Position numbers and translations under genes: made by a program. This document shows, one piece after another, positions 1 to 10,100 of a DNA stretch of 26,513 nt. Every line of letters begins with the position of its first letter. Position 1 is the first letter of the stretch. The stretch lies in NCBI GenBank assembly GCA_964543205.1, contig CAZIXB010000011.1, positions 1 through 26,513 on the forward strand. Direction: 5' to 3'. The stretch is from CAYSRM01 sp964543205 (GTDB taxonomy: Bacteria; Verrucomicrobiota; Kiritimatiellia; UBA8416; CAYSRM01). The notes beneath the pieces are model-generated. The model saw only the letters and a program-made list of their open reading frames with translations. It did not search any database and had not been told where the DNA came from.

Positions 1-56
1 ATCCAGAAACCAGCATCCAGCATCAAGCATCCAGAAACCAGCATCCAGAAACCAGC
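1..56 (+). repeat. Heptamer tandem repeat array R1 (8 units, cut by window start)
   Basis: Eight consecutive 7-bp units fit NNCCAGN: ATCCAGA, AACCAGC, ATCCAGC, ATCAAGC, ATCCAGA, AACCAGC, ATCCAGA, AACCAGC. One unit has CA in place of CC. The array probably continues to the left of the window. It ends in a run of C directly before the -35 element of the MoxR operon promoter. The same family recurs at 13266, 14980 and 18526 in the same orientation. Comparable heptanucleotide tandem families (STRR) are known in heterocystous cyanobacteria; similarity to those is by type only, not by sequence. Confidence 0.9.
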
Positions 57-62
57 CCCCCC

Positions 63-92
63 TTGACACACCTCATGGCGGTTGGTTATCAT
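63..92 (+). promoter_or_regulatory. Sigma70-type promoter of the MoxR/VWA operon
   Basis: A perfect -35 hexamer TTGACA (63-68), an 18-bp spacer and the -10 hexamer TATCAT (87-92, 5 of 6 to consensus). Transcription would start near 99, leaving about 20 nt of leader with a strong Shine-Dalgarno (TAGGGGG, about 107-113) before the ATG at 119. The -35 lies 6 bp after heptamer array R1. Confidence 0.7.
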
Positions 93-118
93 CACGGGTC
101 AACCACTAGGGGGCATTA

Positions 119-1117
119 ATGAGCAAAGACATCGAGGCGGCCGAAAAACTCGCAGATGCGCGAAAACAACTGGAAGAAGGCATTTCAAAGGTAATCGTTG
201 GACAGAAAGAAGTGATCGAACAACTTCTTATCGGACTTTTCTGCAACCAACACGGCCTTATGGTAGGCGTGCCCGGTCTCGCAAAAACCCTGATCGTATC
301 CACACTGGCCAGGCTTCTTGGCCTCGGCTTTAAAAGAATTCAGTTCACCCCTGACCTTATGCCGTCGGATATCACTGGTACTGATATCATGCAGGAAGAC
401 GCGGAGACAGGGCGCCGCGCATTCGAATTTGCGCAGGGTCCGCTTTTTTCAAATCTTATCCTGGCCGATGAAATAAACCGGACCCCGCCGAAAACCCAGG
501 CCGCTCTCCTGGAAGCCATGCAGGAAAAACAGGTAACCGCCGGGAGAACCACTTACCGGCTGACTGCCCCCTTTTTCGTCCTGGCAACACAAAATCCCAT
601 TGAACAGGAAGGCACGTATCCCCTGCCCGAAGCCCAGCTTGACAGATTTATGCTGAACATCCTGCTGGATTATCCGTCGCGCGAGGAAGAAACAAAAATA
701 CTGAAGACAACAACCGTGGATCAGGATGTCGATCTAAAACCGGTATTGTGCGCGGAGGAAATCCTGGAACTGCAACATATTGTCCGGCGTGTGCCAGTGG
801 GCGACCATGTATTCAGTTACACTCTCGATCTCGTCCGGAAAACACGCCCCACCGATGAACAGTCCCCGCAATATGTCAAGGACTGGGTCGAATTCGGGGC
901 CGGGCCAAGAGCCGGACAAAACATGATACTCGGAGCAAAGGCCATCGCGCTGATGGAGGGCCGCTTCTACGTCACATGCAGCGACATACGCCGCTTATCG
1001 CTGCCTGTCATGCGACATCGCATAGGCGCCAATTTCAACGCCGAATCAGAAGGAATAACTGCCGACAATATTGTAGAACGAATCACAAAAGAAACCCCGG
1101 AGCCCTCGGCCGATTGA
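119..1117 (+). CDS. MoxR-family AAA+ ATPase
   Basis: A 332-residue AAA+ ATPase of the MoxR (AAA_3) family. The family is thought to act as chaperone-like ATPases that help VWA-domain partners mature or assemble. Walker A is GVPGLAKT (residues 50-57). Walker B ends in LADEIN (115-120, Asp-Glu at 117-118). Sensor 1 is ATQNP (156-160), the arginine-finger region is EAQLDRF (171-177), and a sensor-2-like GAGPRAGQN (260-268) lies in the C-terminal lid. Length is normal for the family. The ATG at 119 is preceded by a strong AGGGGG Shine-Dalgarno. It is the first gene of the operon and is followed 12 bp later by DUF58 and then two VWA membrane proteins, the classic MoxR/Bat arrangement. The substrate is probably the VWA proteins encoded downstream (inference). 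No signal peptide; cytoplasmic. Confidence 0.96.
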   Translation: MSKDIEAAEKLADARKQLEEGISKVIVGQKEVIEQLLIGLFCNQHGLMVGVPGLAKTLIVSTLARLLGLGFKRIQFTPDLMPSDITGTDIMQEDAETGRRAFEFAQGPLFSNLILADEINRTPPKTQAALLEAMQEKQVTAGRTTYRLTAPFFVLATQNPIEQEGTYPLPEAQLDRFMLNILLDYPSREEETKILKTTTVDQDVDLKPVLCAEEILELQHIVRRVPVGDHVFSYTLDLVRKTRPTDEQSPQYVKDWVEFGAGPRAGQNMILGAKAIALMEGRFYVTCSDIRRLSLPVMRHRIGANFNAESEGITADNIVERITKETPEPSAD

Positions 1118-1129
1118 GGCCCCAAACAT

Positions 1130-2014
1130 ATGCCCACTGCCTTTCTGCAACCAAAAACCTACCAGGCTTTCCGCAACATGGAACTCCTTGCCCGTTCAGT
1201 TGTGGACGGGTTCATGACGGGCCTGCACAGATCTCCTTTTAAAGGTTTCGCCCTCGAATTCGCGGAACACCGGCAATACGTCCCGGGCGACGACCTCCGC
1301 CACCTTGACTGGAAAATTCTAGGCAAAATTAACAGATACTATATCAAACAATACGAAGAGGACACTTCGCTGCGGGCATACCTGGTAGTGGACACATCAG
1401 GCTCCATGGGCTATTCGGACGGACAGCTTAGCAAACTGGACTACGCCCGGTATACAGCAGCGGTTCTTGCATACCTTCTTCTGCAACAGAAAGACTCGGT
1501 CGGGCTGGCCACATGCAACCGCGAGCTGGAAACATTCCTGCCTCCGCGCTCCACACGCACACATTTCCGACTGATTATCAACACGCTCGAGCAAGCCGAA
1601 CACGGCAAGGAAACCAGGCTTGCCGAAGTCCTGCACCACCTTGCAATGCGAATCAAAAGACGCGCGCTTATCATTATTATCTCCGATCTTTTCGATGATC
1701 CTGATAAAATTTCTCTGGCTCTTAATCATTTTGCGCACAAGAAACACGAGATCATCATATTGCGCACCCTCGCAAGCCGGGAAAAAACATTTACATTCAA
1801 CGCTCCAACAAGATTTGAAGGGCTTGAAAGCAATGATTTCCGCGAGATAGACCCCAGAATCCTGAGAAAAGAATACCTGCGCCAGTTCGAGGAACACCGG
1901 AACAGAATAAGAGAAACCTGTTTCGCGCGAAGAATCGATTACCGGGAATTCCTGACTGATCAACCGTTTGAGAAAACAATAGCCCGCTACCTGGTTGAAC
2001 GGATGAAGCGATGA
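1130..2014 (+). CDS. DUF58 domain protein (VWA-like)
   Basis: A 294-residue DUF58 protein, the usual partner of MoxR ATPases. The DUF58 signature is at about residues 39-62: GFALEF, then RQYVPGDDLRHLDWK. It is followed by a VWA-like strand with the metal-site motif DTSGSMG (88-94). A second VWA-type segment, RALIIIISDLFDD, lies further on. No transmembrane segment or signal peptide is seen, so it is probably cytoplasmic or membrane-peripheral. The start has only a weak GAGG that overlaps the stop codon of the ATPase gene, suggesting translational coupling. Its stop overlaps the next start in an ATGA junction. The family's exact biochemical role is unknown; it is a structural or adaptor partner in Bat-type complexes. 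Confidence 0.95.
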   Translation: MPTAFLQPKTYQAFRNMELLARSVVDGFMTGLHRSPFKGFALEFAEHRQYVPGDDLRHLDWKILGKINRYYIKQYEEDTSLRAYLVVDTSGSMGYSDGQLSKLDYARYTAAVLAYLLLQQKDSVGLATCNRELETFLPPRSTRTHFRLIINTLEQAEHGKETRLAEVLHHLAMRIKRRALIIIISDLFDDPDKISLALNHFAHKKHEIIILRTLASREKTFTFNAPTRFEGLESNDFREIDPRILRKEYLRQFEEHRNRIRETCFARRIDYREFLTDQPFEKTIARYLVERMKR

Positions 2015-4212
2015 CATTTCTCGCGCCATGGCTGCTGCTTGGAACACTGCTGACCGGTGTACCGCTGGCTATTCACCTGCTGAACAAACCCCGCTATCGC
2101 AGACACGCCTGGGGAGCAATGATGTTCCTTAAAACAGCCTTGGAAAAGCGCAGCCGCACAATCAAGTTTCAGCAATTGCTCCTGCTTATACTCAGGATGC
2201 TTATCCCGGCGCTGCTGGCATGGGCGCTGGCCAGGCCGGTGATTCGTTCCGACAGATTTTTCGGCGGAGGCCGTCAACCAACAACCCACCTTCTTGTTCT
2301 GGACGGTTCATACTCAATGCGGCAAGGCCAAAACAGACAGAATGCCTTTCAAAAAATGATCGCAACTTCAAAGAAGATTGTGGAATCAATGACGGACCAG
2401 GATAACGCCATGATTATATGGGCAGGTAACCGGCCGCGGGCCCTGACCCCAAGACCGGTATTCAACCGGGCAGACCTCAAACGCGTTCTGGACGATCTGG
2501 AACCGGGATGGGAAAAAGCCGATATGCCAAGAGCGCTTGAACAGGCCATGTGGATGCTCTCACTCTCCCGTCTTCCCCGGCGCCGGATTTACGTTCTAAG
2601 CGATCTTCAACAGGCCGGATGGGAACCGGGAGATAAAACGGAATGGAACCGTTTCAACAAAATCCGCGAAGATAAAGAAATCGCCCCGGCCATATATACC
2701 ATCGCTCAACAATCTCCAGGCGAAACACGGAATATAGCCGTAACTGAACTCAGAACAAGGTATCCGTTGCTGGATATCCATCGCACAGCGGATTTTATGG
2801 CCGAAGTCCACAATTACCGGGACGAGGATCAACAGGCTGAAATCGCATTCATTATCGACGGCCAGGAGGTGGAACGCAAACAGGTTACACTCAAGACAGG
2901 CGTCAACACTGAACATTTTAAGCGCCGCTTCACAAAACCGGGGTCGCACGCAATTGAAATCCTTGTCCAGGAAGACGATCTTCCCGTTGACAACCGCAAA
3001 TCGCTGGCAGTAGAAGTACTGCAGACTATCCCGATCCTGATAGTTGAAGGCGTCCCCGACAATGACAATTTCGCGTCACCCGGAACAATGCTTGAATGGG
3101 CGCTTGAGGCAGGCAGCGAAACAGAAAACGAGAATCTCTTTGAAGTGGCCAGGGTCAGCGAAACGGAACTGGATTCCCTGTCTTATTCAGACCTTATAAG
3201 CTATAAATCGATCCTACTGGTAAACGTAAGATCGCTGGCCGCTGAATTTGCGGGAGCCCTTAAACAGTACGTTCGCGAAGGCGGAGGATTGCTGGTAGGA
3301 CTTGGCAAAAATACCCCCCCGGAGCAGTATAACAGCCTTTACGAAGGCAATAGAGGGCTGATGCCCGCGCGTATAGGCAAGCTCCAGAATAGCGGCGAAA
3401 AACCATGGAGCCCCTCGTTTCCGGCCGGATCGGCAACAGAAATATTGCAACTCTTTGACGTAACACGCGCCAGGACCCTGAAAAACATTCAAGCGCTAAC
3501 ATTCCGCAAGCTCGAGCCTGCGCCGGAAACAACAGTCGCGGGACTCCTCGCGGACAACCCTTTCCTCGCAATCAAAAATTACGGTAAAGGCTGCGTTTCA
3601 CTCTGGTCGCTGTCTTTTAACCTCGAATGGTCCAACATGCCGGCCGCGCCTGATTTCGTCCCGCTTATGCAGAACCTGGTTTTCCACCTCTCCAGCCAGG
3701 TGATTCCACCCATCAATCTGAACCAGAATGAAACCCTTGTTTATTCATATTCAAGGTCCAGGTCGCTCATTAAACAAACCGGCCCCGCAGGCATGGATGC
3801 AGACCGGCCGGAAACATGCAGGGTAGTCGACCCTGAAGGCAAAGAACACAACATAAAACTTGTCGCGAAAATGGGCGAATCTATCGCATATTTCGGAGAC
3901 ACGGTAAAACCCGGACTCTATACAGTCGAGGCAGAAGGAGCCCCGCCAAGAACCTACTCGGTAAGCCTGCCCGCGGGTGAAGGCGACCCGGCAGCCCTGA
4001 CGCCCAATGAGAAAAAATGGATATCGGATTCAGCAAATGCCAGGATGGTCGATAATATAGTTTCCCTGCGCAGGGCAATCGAAAACGAAACAGGCGTTAA
4101 CGATTTGTGCTCTCAGATCCTGGCGGCAACTCTTCTTGCGCTGGCAGCAGAAAGCATCCTGGCGGCAAAATGCTCCGGCGAAAAACAAAAAGAACTGCGA
4201 AAGAAAACATGA
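2011..4212 (+). CDS. BatA-type membrane protein with VWA domain
   Basis: 733 residues. The N-terminus is a BatA (aerotolerance-regulator N-terminal) module: a hydrophobic segment at about residues 3-24, a short basic loop, and a second transmembrane helix at about 54-75. A VWA domain follows, with metal-site motif DGSYS (98-102). Residues about 335-460 resemble the class I glutamine-amidotransferase-like fold often attached to these proteins (PILIVEG, later VREGGGLLVGLG), with no obvious catalytic Cys-His pair. A last transmembrane helix lies near 705-722, before a short basic tail. Start and stop both overlap the neighbouring genes by 4 bp (ATGA), so translation is coupled in the operon. Probable inner-membrane protein with the VWA and amidotransferase-like regions on one side; partner of the MoxR ATPase (inference). 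Confidence 0.9.
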   Translation: MTFLAPWLLLGTLLTGVPLAIHLLNKPRYRRHAWGAMMFLKTALEKRSRTIKFQQLLLLILRMLIPALLAWALARPVIRSDRFFGGGRQPTTHLLVLDGSYSMRQGQNRQNAFQKMIATSKKIVESMTDQDNAMIIWAGNRPRALTPRPVFNRADLKRVLDDLEPGWEKADMPRALEQAMWMLSLSRLPRRRIYVLSDLQQAGWEPGDKTEWNRFNKIREDKEIAPAIYTIAQQSPGETRNIAVTELRTRYPLLDIHRTADFMAEVHNYRDEDQQAEIAFIIDGQEVERKQVTLKTGVNTEHFKRRFTKPGSHAIEILVQEDDLPVDNRKSLAVEVLQTIPILIVEGVPDNDNFASPGTMLEWALEAGSETENENLFEVARVSETELDSLSYSDLISYKSILLVNVRSLAAEFAGALKQYVREGGGLLVGLGKNTPPEQYNSLYEGNRGLMPARIGKLQNSGEKPWSPSFPAGSATEILQLFDVTRARTLKNIQALTFRKLEPAPETTVAGLLADNPFLAIKNYGKGCVSLWSLSFNLEWSNMPAAPDFVPLMQNLVFHLSSQVIPPINLNQNETLVYSYSRSRSLIKQTGPAGMDADRPETCRVVDPEGKEHNIKLVAKMGESIAYFGDTVKPGLYTVEAEGAPPRTYSVSLPAGEGDPAALTPNEKKWISDSANARMVDNIVSLRRAIENETGVNDLCSQILAATLLALAAESILAAKCSGEKQKELRKKT

Positions 4213-7001
4213 AACTGCTCTGGACAGGAAACATACCATGGTGGGCGGCTGTTGCCCTGTTCATAGCAATGGCGGCGGCATCCTTCTGGTCATACAGGCG
4301 CCAACCCGTTGGAAAACCATGGTCCATCATCCTGCCGTCCCTTCGATGCGCAGCCGGTCTCCTGCTTATACTGGCCCTGATGAGACCTGTCCTTACGGAA
4401 GAATCGATCCGTACCATACGCGGACGTATCCCGGTAATAATCGATAACAGCGGATCCATGTCCGTCGCCGACCAGTACAACGATCATGAACTCATACGCA
4501 TAGCCTGGCACATGAATATGTTCCCGAATAAAGTCAGGAACTCCACCTTCGAGAATCAAGGCGCCAAATTCACCGAATCAACATTGAAACTTGACGCAGT
4601 TGACAAAACCGCCAAAGCACTGCTGGGCACAGGAAACAATCCCGACAGTAAAATCGCAGAAAAAAGAGCCGGACAACTGCATGACAGACTTGAGGCCGCA
4701 CACGGAGCATTAATCGAAACCCTTGAAAATATCGACAAATCAATCAACAGCTACAGTTACCTTGAAAAAGACAACGGCAACGGGCCTGCGGCAAAAAAAC
4801 ATTTTCATGCCGCTTTCGAGAAGTGGAAAGAGCAGCCATCAGGATGGCAGAAAAAATTAAAAGAATGGTACGGCGCTATTGGTGAGAGAATAGAGAAGAA
4901 AGAATGGCCCAAAGCAGCGGAAAAAGCCGCGGAAATCCATCAAAATGCTCAAAAATGGACGAAGGAACTTCCGGAAATGTCCAGAAGTTTCCAGGAACTC
5001 CAGAAACAGGCCGACACCGCTCTCGCCGCAGCAGGCATCGAAGAAGTCGACAAGGCGGCGAAAAAACTAAAAAACGAGAAGAGGTGGTCCCTGGCGCAGA
5101 CAGTCCTTAACAGACCGCCGCACAACCTTCTGGACCGGCTCGAGGAAAAAGGAGAGGTTCACATTTTCGGCCTGCAGGAGCCGGTCGAAGCAATGCGAAG
5201 ACAGGATATTACAAACATGACCCCCTCCCTTGCCTCCACACGTCTTGCGTCTGTCATTCATGAAACGTTGCGGCATTTCGAGCAGGAACCGGTTGCGGGT
5301 GTTGTAGTTGTTTCGGATGGAAATAATAACGCGGGCGCAACCCTCGAAAGCGCAGGCAAACTGGCCAAAGAACGGCGAATCCCGATACTGTTAGCGGGAA
5401 CAGGTTTAGAAAGGCCTCAGAATGATGTGGTTATCGAATCAGTCAATGTCCCGGATACATCTTTCAAGGACGACCGGCTCGATTTGGATGTCGTGCTCCG
5501 GCGCCATGGCTACCAGGACAAACCCCTGAAACTCAAAGTTACCCGGGCAGGCCGGACGTTGCGCGAACTGACCGTCGAACCCGGAGACGAAACCCGCACG
5601 ACAGTCGACGCTTCCTTTGTGGAAAATGAACACGGTTCGCTGGCATACCGGGTGGAAATAGAGCCGCAGGACAATGAGCTTCTCGAACGCAATAACAGCC
5701 GCGACTTCCAGGTGATGGTTCTTGAAGACAGAATCAAAACACTGCTTATCGACCAGTATCCACGGTGGGAATCCCGCTACGTGCGCATGATGCTTTCCCG
5801 CGATAAACGGGTAAAATTGAAGACAATCTTTATCGGCTCGCAGGAAAAAGAAATGCTTCGGACAGACGATGGCATGTACCCGGCTTCACAAAAAGAACTG
5901 TTCGCTTACCAGCTTGTTTTTCTCGGCGATGTCAACCCGGATAATTTCTCCAGAGAACAACTCAGCGACCTTCGCGACTTCGTCGTCGAACGGGGAGGAA
6001 CACTGATGGTAATGGCCGGCAACCTGTATATGCCGGAGGCATATTTCGGAACTCCGCTGATCGAACTGTTTCCTTTCCATTCAAAACCATCGGCCGCCGG
6101 AACCAGGGAAACAAAACCTGTCGGTTCCAGGAACATAAAACTTAAACCGGCCTACGAAGGCAGACACGACAACCTGCTCCAGATAGGACGCACACCGGCG
6201 CAGTCAGAACAGCTCTGGGAGAATCTGCCGGGAATGAACTGGGTTAACGACAAAGTCGCAACCTCGCCCGCGACCGACCGCCTCGTGGCAACGGAAAATG
6301 GCCATCCTGTAATGGTTAAAACATACGCCGGAGCAGGAAAAGTCCTCTACGTTGGCAGCGACAGCTTCTGGAGATGGAGAGACAGGGCCCGCTGGCGCTA
6401 CCATCACCGCTTCTGGGGCCAGATCGTGCTCTGGGCCGCGACAGGAAGAACAACAGGTTCGGATAAGCACGTCAAACTCATGAGCAACCGCCTTCGTTAC
6501 GCGCCCGGAGAAATTGTCCGGATCAAGACAAGACTGCTGGATGACGAAGAAGTTCCAATCGAACAGGCACAGGCCACAATATCAGTGCTTAACGAAAAGG
6601 ATGAAGTTGTCCGCAAAACCGCGCTGCTTCCTGTAAAAGGCGCGCCAGGCGAATACCGCGCAGAGATCCACGGCCTGCCCAGAGGCCATTTCCGCGTAAA
6701 ACCCGAAGTGTTCGAGTTGCGCGAAAAAGACATAAAAACAGAAATCAACTTCGAAATAGGCGACCTTGCAGTCGGCGAATACGTTCACCTGTCCCTGAAC
6801 AAGGATAAAATGAAAAAATGGGCCGACCACTATGCCGACGTTTATCAACCCGGCACGCTTGTCCATGCGCTTGAGCCAGTCTCAATAGAAGAGAAAACAC
6901 GAGCCGATTTCGAAATTTGGAATACATTCTACTTTATGATACTGGTAATATTACTTCTGGGCGCAGAATGGCAACTGCGAAAACGCGCGAGACTGGCATA
7001 A
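4209..7001 (+). CDS. Large VWA/amidotransferase-like membrane protein with helical insertion
   Basis: 930 residues from the ATG at 4209, which forms an ATGA overlap with the preceding gene. A longer reading from 4107 would overlap that gene by 106 bp and is not favoured. Two N-terminal transmembrane helices (about 11-28 and 39-61) are followed by a VWA start with DNSGSMS (79-85). The domain is then broken by about 240 residues of charged, helix-rich sequence (about 100-345). It resumes with GVVVVSDGNNNAGATLES and PILLAGTG. A beta-rich segment follows, then an amidotransferase-like region (LVFLGDVNP, VVERGGTLMVMAG) and an aromatic stretch (SDSFWRWRDRARWRYHHR). A final transmembrane helix ends in a basic tail (LRKRARLA). 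Similar proteins sit in MoxR/VWA operons of PVC bacteria. No enzymatic residues are evident; a structural or assembly role in the envelope is inferred. Confidence 0.9.
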   Translation: MKLLWTGNIPWWAAVALFIAMAAASFWSYRRQPVGKPWSIILPSLRCAAGLLLILALMRPVLTEESIRTIRGRIPVIIDNSGSMSVADQYNDHELIRIAWHMNMFPNKVRNSTFENQGAKFTESTLKLDAVDKTAKALLGTGNNPDSKIAEKRAGQLHDRLEAAHGALIETLENIDKSINSYSYLEKDNGNGPAAKKHFHAAFEKWKEQPSGWQKKLKEWYGAIGERIEKKEWPKAAEKAAEIHQNAQKWTKELPEMSRSFQELQKQADTALAAAGIEEVDKAAKKLKNEKRWSLAQTVLNRPPHNLLDRLEEKGEVHIFGLQEPVEAMRRQDITNMTPSLASTRLASVIHETLRHFEQEPVAGVVVVSDGNNNAGATLESAGKLAKERRIPILLAGTGLERPQNDVVIESVNVPDTSFKDDRLDLDVVLRRHGYQDKPLKLKVTRAGRTLRELTVEPGDETRTTVDASFVENEHGSLAYRVEIEPQDNELLERNNSRDFQVMVLEDRIKTLLIDQYPRWESRYVRMMLSRDKRVKLKTIFIGSQEKEMLRTDDGMYPASQKELFAYQLVFLGDVNPDNFSREQLSDLRDFVVERGGTLMVMAGNLYMPEAYFGTPLIELFPFHSKPSAAGTRETKPVGSRNIKLKPAYEGRHDNLLQIGRTPAQSEQLWENLPGMNWVNDKVATSPATDRLVATENGHPVMVKTYAGAGKVLYVGSDSFWRWRDRARWRYHHRFWGQIVLWAATGRTTGSDKHVKLMSNRLRYAPGEIVRIKTRLLDDEEVPIEQAQATISVLNEKDEVVRKTALLPVKGAPGEYRAEIHGLPRGHFRVKPEVFELREKDIKTEINFEIGDLAVGEYVHLSLNKDKMKKWADHYADVYQPGTLVHALEPVSIEEKTRADFEIWNTFYFMILVILLLGAEWQLRKRARLA

Positions 7002-7003
7002 CC

Positions 7004-7114
7004 ATGTATAAAACAACACCGGGCCTTCGAAGCTGCGCAAAACAATTTTCCGGGATTTCCAGGGCGCCGGCAAAACAACACAAAACTCTGAATGGGAACA
7101 TAAAACCCGAATAA
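7004..7114 (+). CDS. Possible 36-codon linker ORF
   Basis: An ATG two bases after the previous stop opens a 36-codon frame rich in basic residues, starting MYKTTPGLRS. It ends two bases before the ATG of the giant gene. This exact fit between two coding regions is what suggests it may be translated and may couple the genes. Against it: no good Shine-Dalgarno, no recognisable family, and a low-complexity composition. The stretch may be only a spacer that happens to stay open. Confidence 0.25.
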   Translation: MYKTTPGLRSCAKQFSGISRAPAKQHKTLNGNIKPE

Positions 7115-7116
7115 CA

Positions 7117-10100
7117 ATGACAAAAAAACTCACAGAAAGTCTGGCAGCATTCAAAGAACAATACCACCGGGTAAAGTTCCGAGCCGGCATGGCCCGCGCC
7201 ATAATGGTCGCAATAACTGTTCTTCTTGCAGGCTGCGCCGTCGATTATCACCTGCCGCTGTCCTATAACCAACGTCTTCTGCTTACACTCCTGTGTTACG
7301 GAACCACCCTCGCGTTTGCCGTTTTCGGCTGGCTGCTTCCCGCTGTTATGCCCGTCAGCGCAAACAAGCTGGCATGGATGATAGAGCGGATCCATCCTGA
7401 ATTTAACGAAAAACTCATTTCATCAATCGAATTCCAGGAAACAGCCGACAGCCGGGTCTCAATGGATCTTCTGGAAAGTGTGCTGGAAGAAACGGAAATA
7501 GACCTGGAACAGATCAAGGCAGAACAGGCCATGCCAATAACATGGAAACACTTTGCCCTCCCTGGCTTCATGCTTGCCCTGTTTGTAATAATACTTTCGC
7601 TGCCGCAGACACAGACGCCCCTGCTCGTCAAACGCATAGCTTTGCCTTCACCCAGGGACGCTTCCGCGGGGGCTTTCCGTCTTAACTTCAAAGCCCCTCT
7701 TGCCGATAAATTCGTAGAAGGGCAAAAAACGCTCTTCAAGGTTGCTTGCACTGATTATACGGTAGATGAAGTCGAACTCATTCTTGAAGGCCCCCGAAAC
7801 AGACGAATTCCAATGAAAAGATCCAGAAAAAAACCTGTTTTTGAGGCAACAGTCAACGATCTCTTCGGCAACTACGATTATCGGGCGGTTGCGGGAAAAG
7901 TGTCAACACCCCTGCGTTCGCTGCAAATGGTTAAGCTGCCAAGGATCCACAGGTTTGTGAAAATCTACAGCTTTCCTGCCTACACAAAGCTCCAACCGGT
8001 CACAGTTACAGCCCGGACAGGCAACCTGAGAGCCCTTGAAGGCGCAAGAGCAGACATAACCGTTGAGGTCAACAGGCCGCTTGATTCAGCATGGGCTCAA
8101 TACAACAACGAACATATCCTGGCAAGAATCTCAGAAGACGAAAAATCATTGACTTTTTCACTCACCATTGCAGACGAGGACAGCTACACGCTGCACCTGG
8201 CGGATAAAAGACACGAGGCGGCTGTAACCGAACTTACCTGCAAGGTGGAAAGCATTCCCGACAAAAAACCTTCAATTAAACTGCTTGCCCCGGAACAGGA
8301 TCTACTCGCGCAAGAAAACGATCAGATCCAACTCCAGTGGCAATCGCATGACGATTACGAAATTATTGAACAGAAAGCGATAGCGCGGCTGGAAAACCGC
8401 CAGGTAAAAGAAATACCCCTGACCGCCTCAGCAACAAACCTGTTGCTGAACCTGGACAATATCAACCTTTTTGCCGGGGATGTGCTGGAAGTCAGAATTG
8501 CCGCTCGGGACGCTGTTGAACAGCAGGGACACTCCCGGCCATTGCGGCTGACGGTCATCCATGGCGTCGACCTTCAAAAATCGCTGTCATATATCAAGGC
8601 GGGGCAACAGGCGGCAGAATACCTTAAACAAGGTCATGCCGATTTCGTAAAAATGATAGACCTGAAGGACACAATCCGGGACGCGCTGGTCTACAAATCC
8701 GAACGCGCGGAGGAAACCCTGAAACATAACAGAAATATGCTGGCGGCGCGGCGTGAACGAATGAGCCGGCGGATTGGCGAAAGCTCTTCGGCATGCTCAA
8801 GAATGGGTGAATTTGCTTTCTTCCCTAAAGCAGACAGCTACTCGTTCCTCACGGCCGACTACCTGCAAGGAGCAAAACTATACCAGGCGCCCATGCTCAC
8901 GGCCAACAAGACCGAATCTCCTGCATGGGACAATACCGCAAAGCTGTTCGAACTCTCTTCGGCTATGACCACAGGTCTGGTAACACTTGCGGAAAACCGT
9001 ATGCCTTACCTGTCAGCCAGGCTCCTGCAACAAATTGCCCGCCACGCCTGTTTCCAGGACGACGCCCAATCAAGAATATGGACACGCCGTATTCACAAAC
9101 AAGCCCTTGAACTTGCTGGAGAACACGCCCCGCAGTTCACAAACGCTTTAAGCCGGGTGAATCTGCCGGAAAAAGGAAAACCTTTTAACCAGGGGCTCAG
9201 GCCGGGACTGGAAGGCCGGATTTATCCCGGCATTGACGAGTACCCGGAAGACTGGACAGGCAAGGAACCGGAAGACAATATAAAAAGCCGGATTTACAAG
9301 ACATTTACCCTTGTGTCGGCCCGGGATATGGACATGGCGCCTGGCGATACGTTTTCCGCACGCTGGCAAGGTTATATTCGCATAGACAAACCGGGCACAT
9401 ACTCATTCCGTCTGGAATCCGACGACGGCTCGCGCCTTTATATTAACGGAAAAAAGGTTGTCTCCAACGACGGATCCCACGAGCTGAGAGATCGAACAGG
9501 AACCGTCAAATTGACTCGGGGTTACCACGATATTGCCATTGTCTACTATAACTCAGGCAGTATTGCCGGACTTTATGCAACATGGAACCGGGAAAATGAA
9601 ACGCGCAGGGAACTTGACAGCAGCAACCTCTTCGCGGATATCGGGAACGGAGAAGCAAGACTTCTCTACCTGGTAAATAAACTTACAGCAAGCCTGGAAG
9701 AACCGGCATCCAGGTTTTCCGGACTGGATAAAATCGCTGAACAAATCCGGGAAGCCATGCAGACAAATCCGGAAAACCTCGAAAAACTTGCAGCTAAGCT
9801 GGAAACAACCGGCGACAAGACAGACTGGAGGCCAGTTAAACAGATAGAACAAGCCCTGACAGAAGCTTCGCAGAACGCCGAATCGGTAGACATTAAATAT
9901 GACAGAAAAATTGCGGCACAAGTTTTGAGGGATGCCGTCCGGGACCGCGATGCGGGCAAGGTCCGCAAAACTGTAGAATCGCTGGAAGTCATCGACAAGT
10001 GGCAGAGAGGCCGACGCTCCGCTGAAAGTCTGCGCAAAACCCTTGAGGAAGCCGCCGGCCAATTGAATGAAGCCATAAAACATATCCATGCGGGCACAAG

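Noticed and set aside
1397..2047. 216-aa minus-strand ORF opposite the DUF58 gene
   Set aside because: Antisense to a gene with strong family motifs, and it has no domain of its own.
4107..4208. Upstream extension of the second VWA gene
   Set aside because: It would overlap the previous gene by 106 bp, whereas the ATG at 4209 gives a typical ATGA overlap and begins a normal membrane-protein N-terminus.
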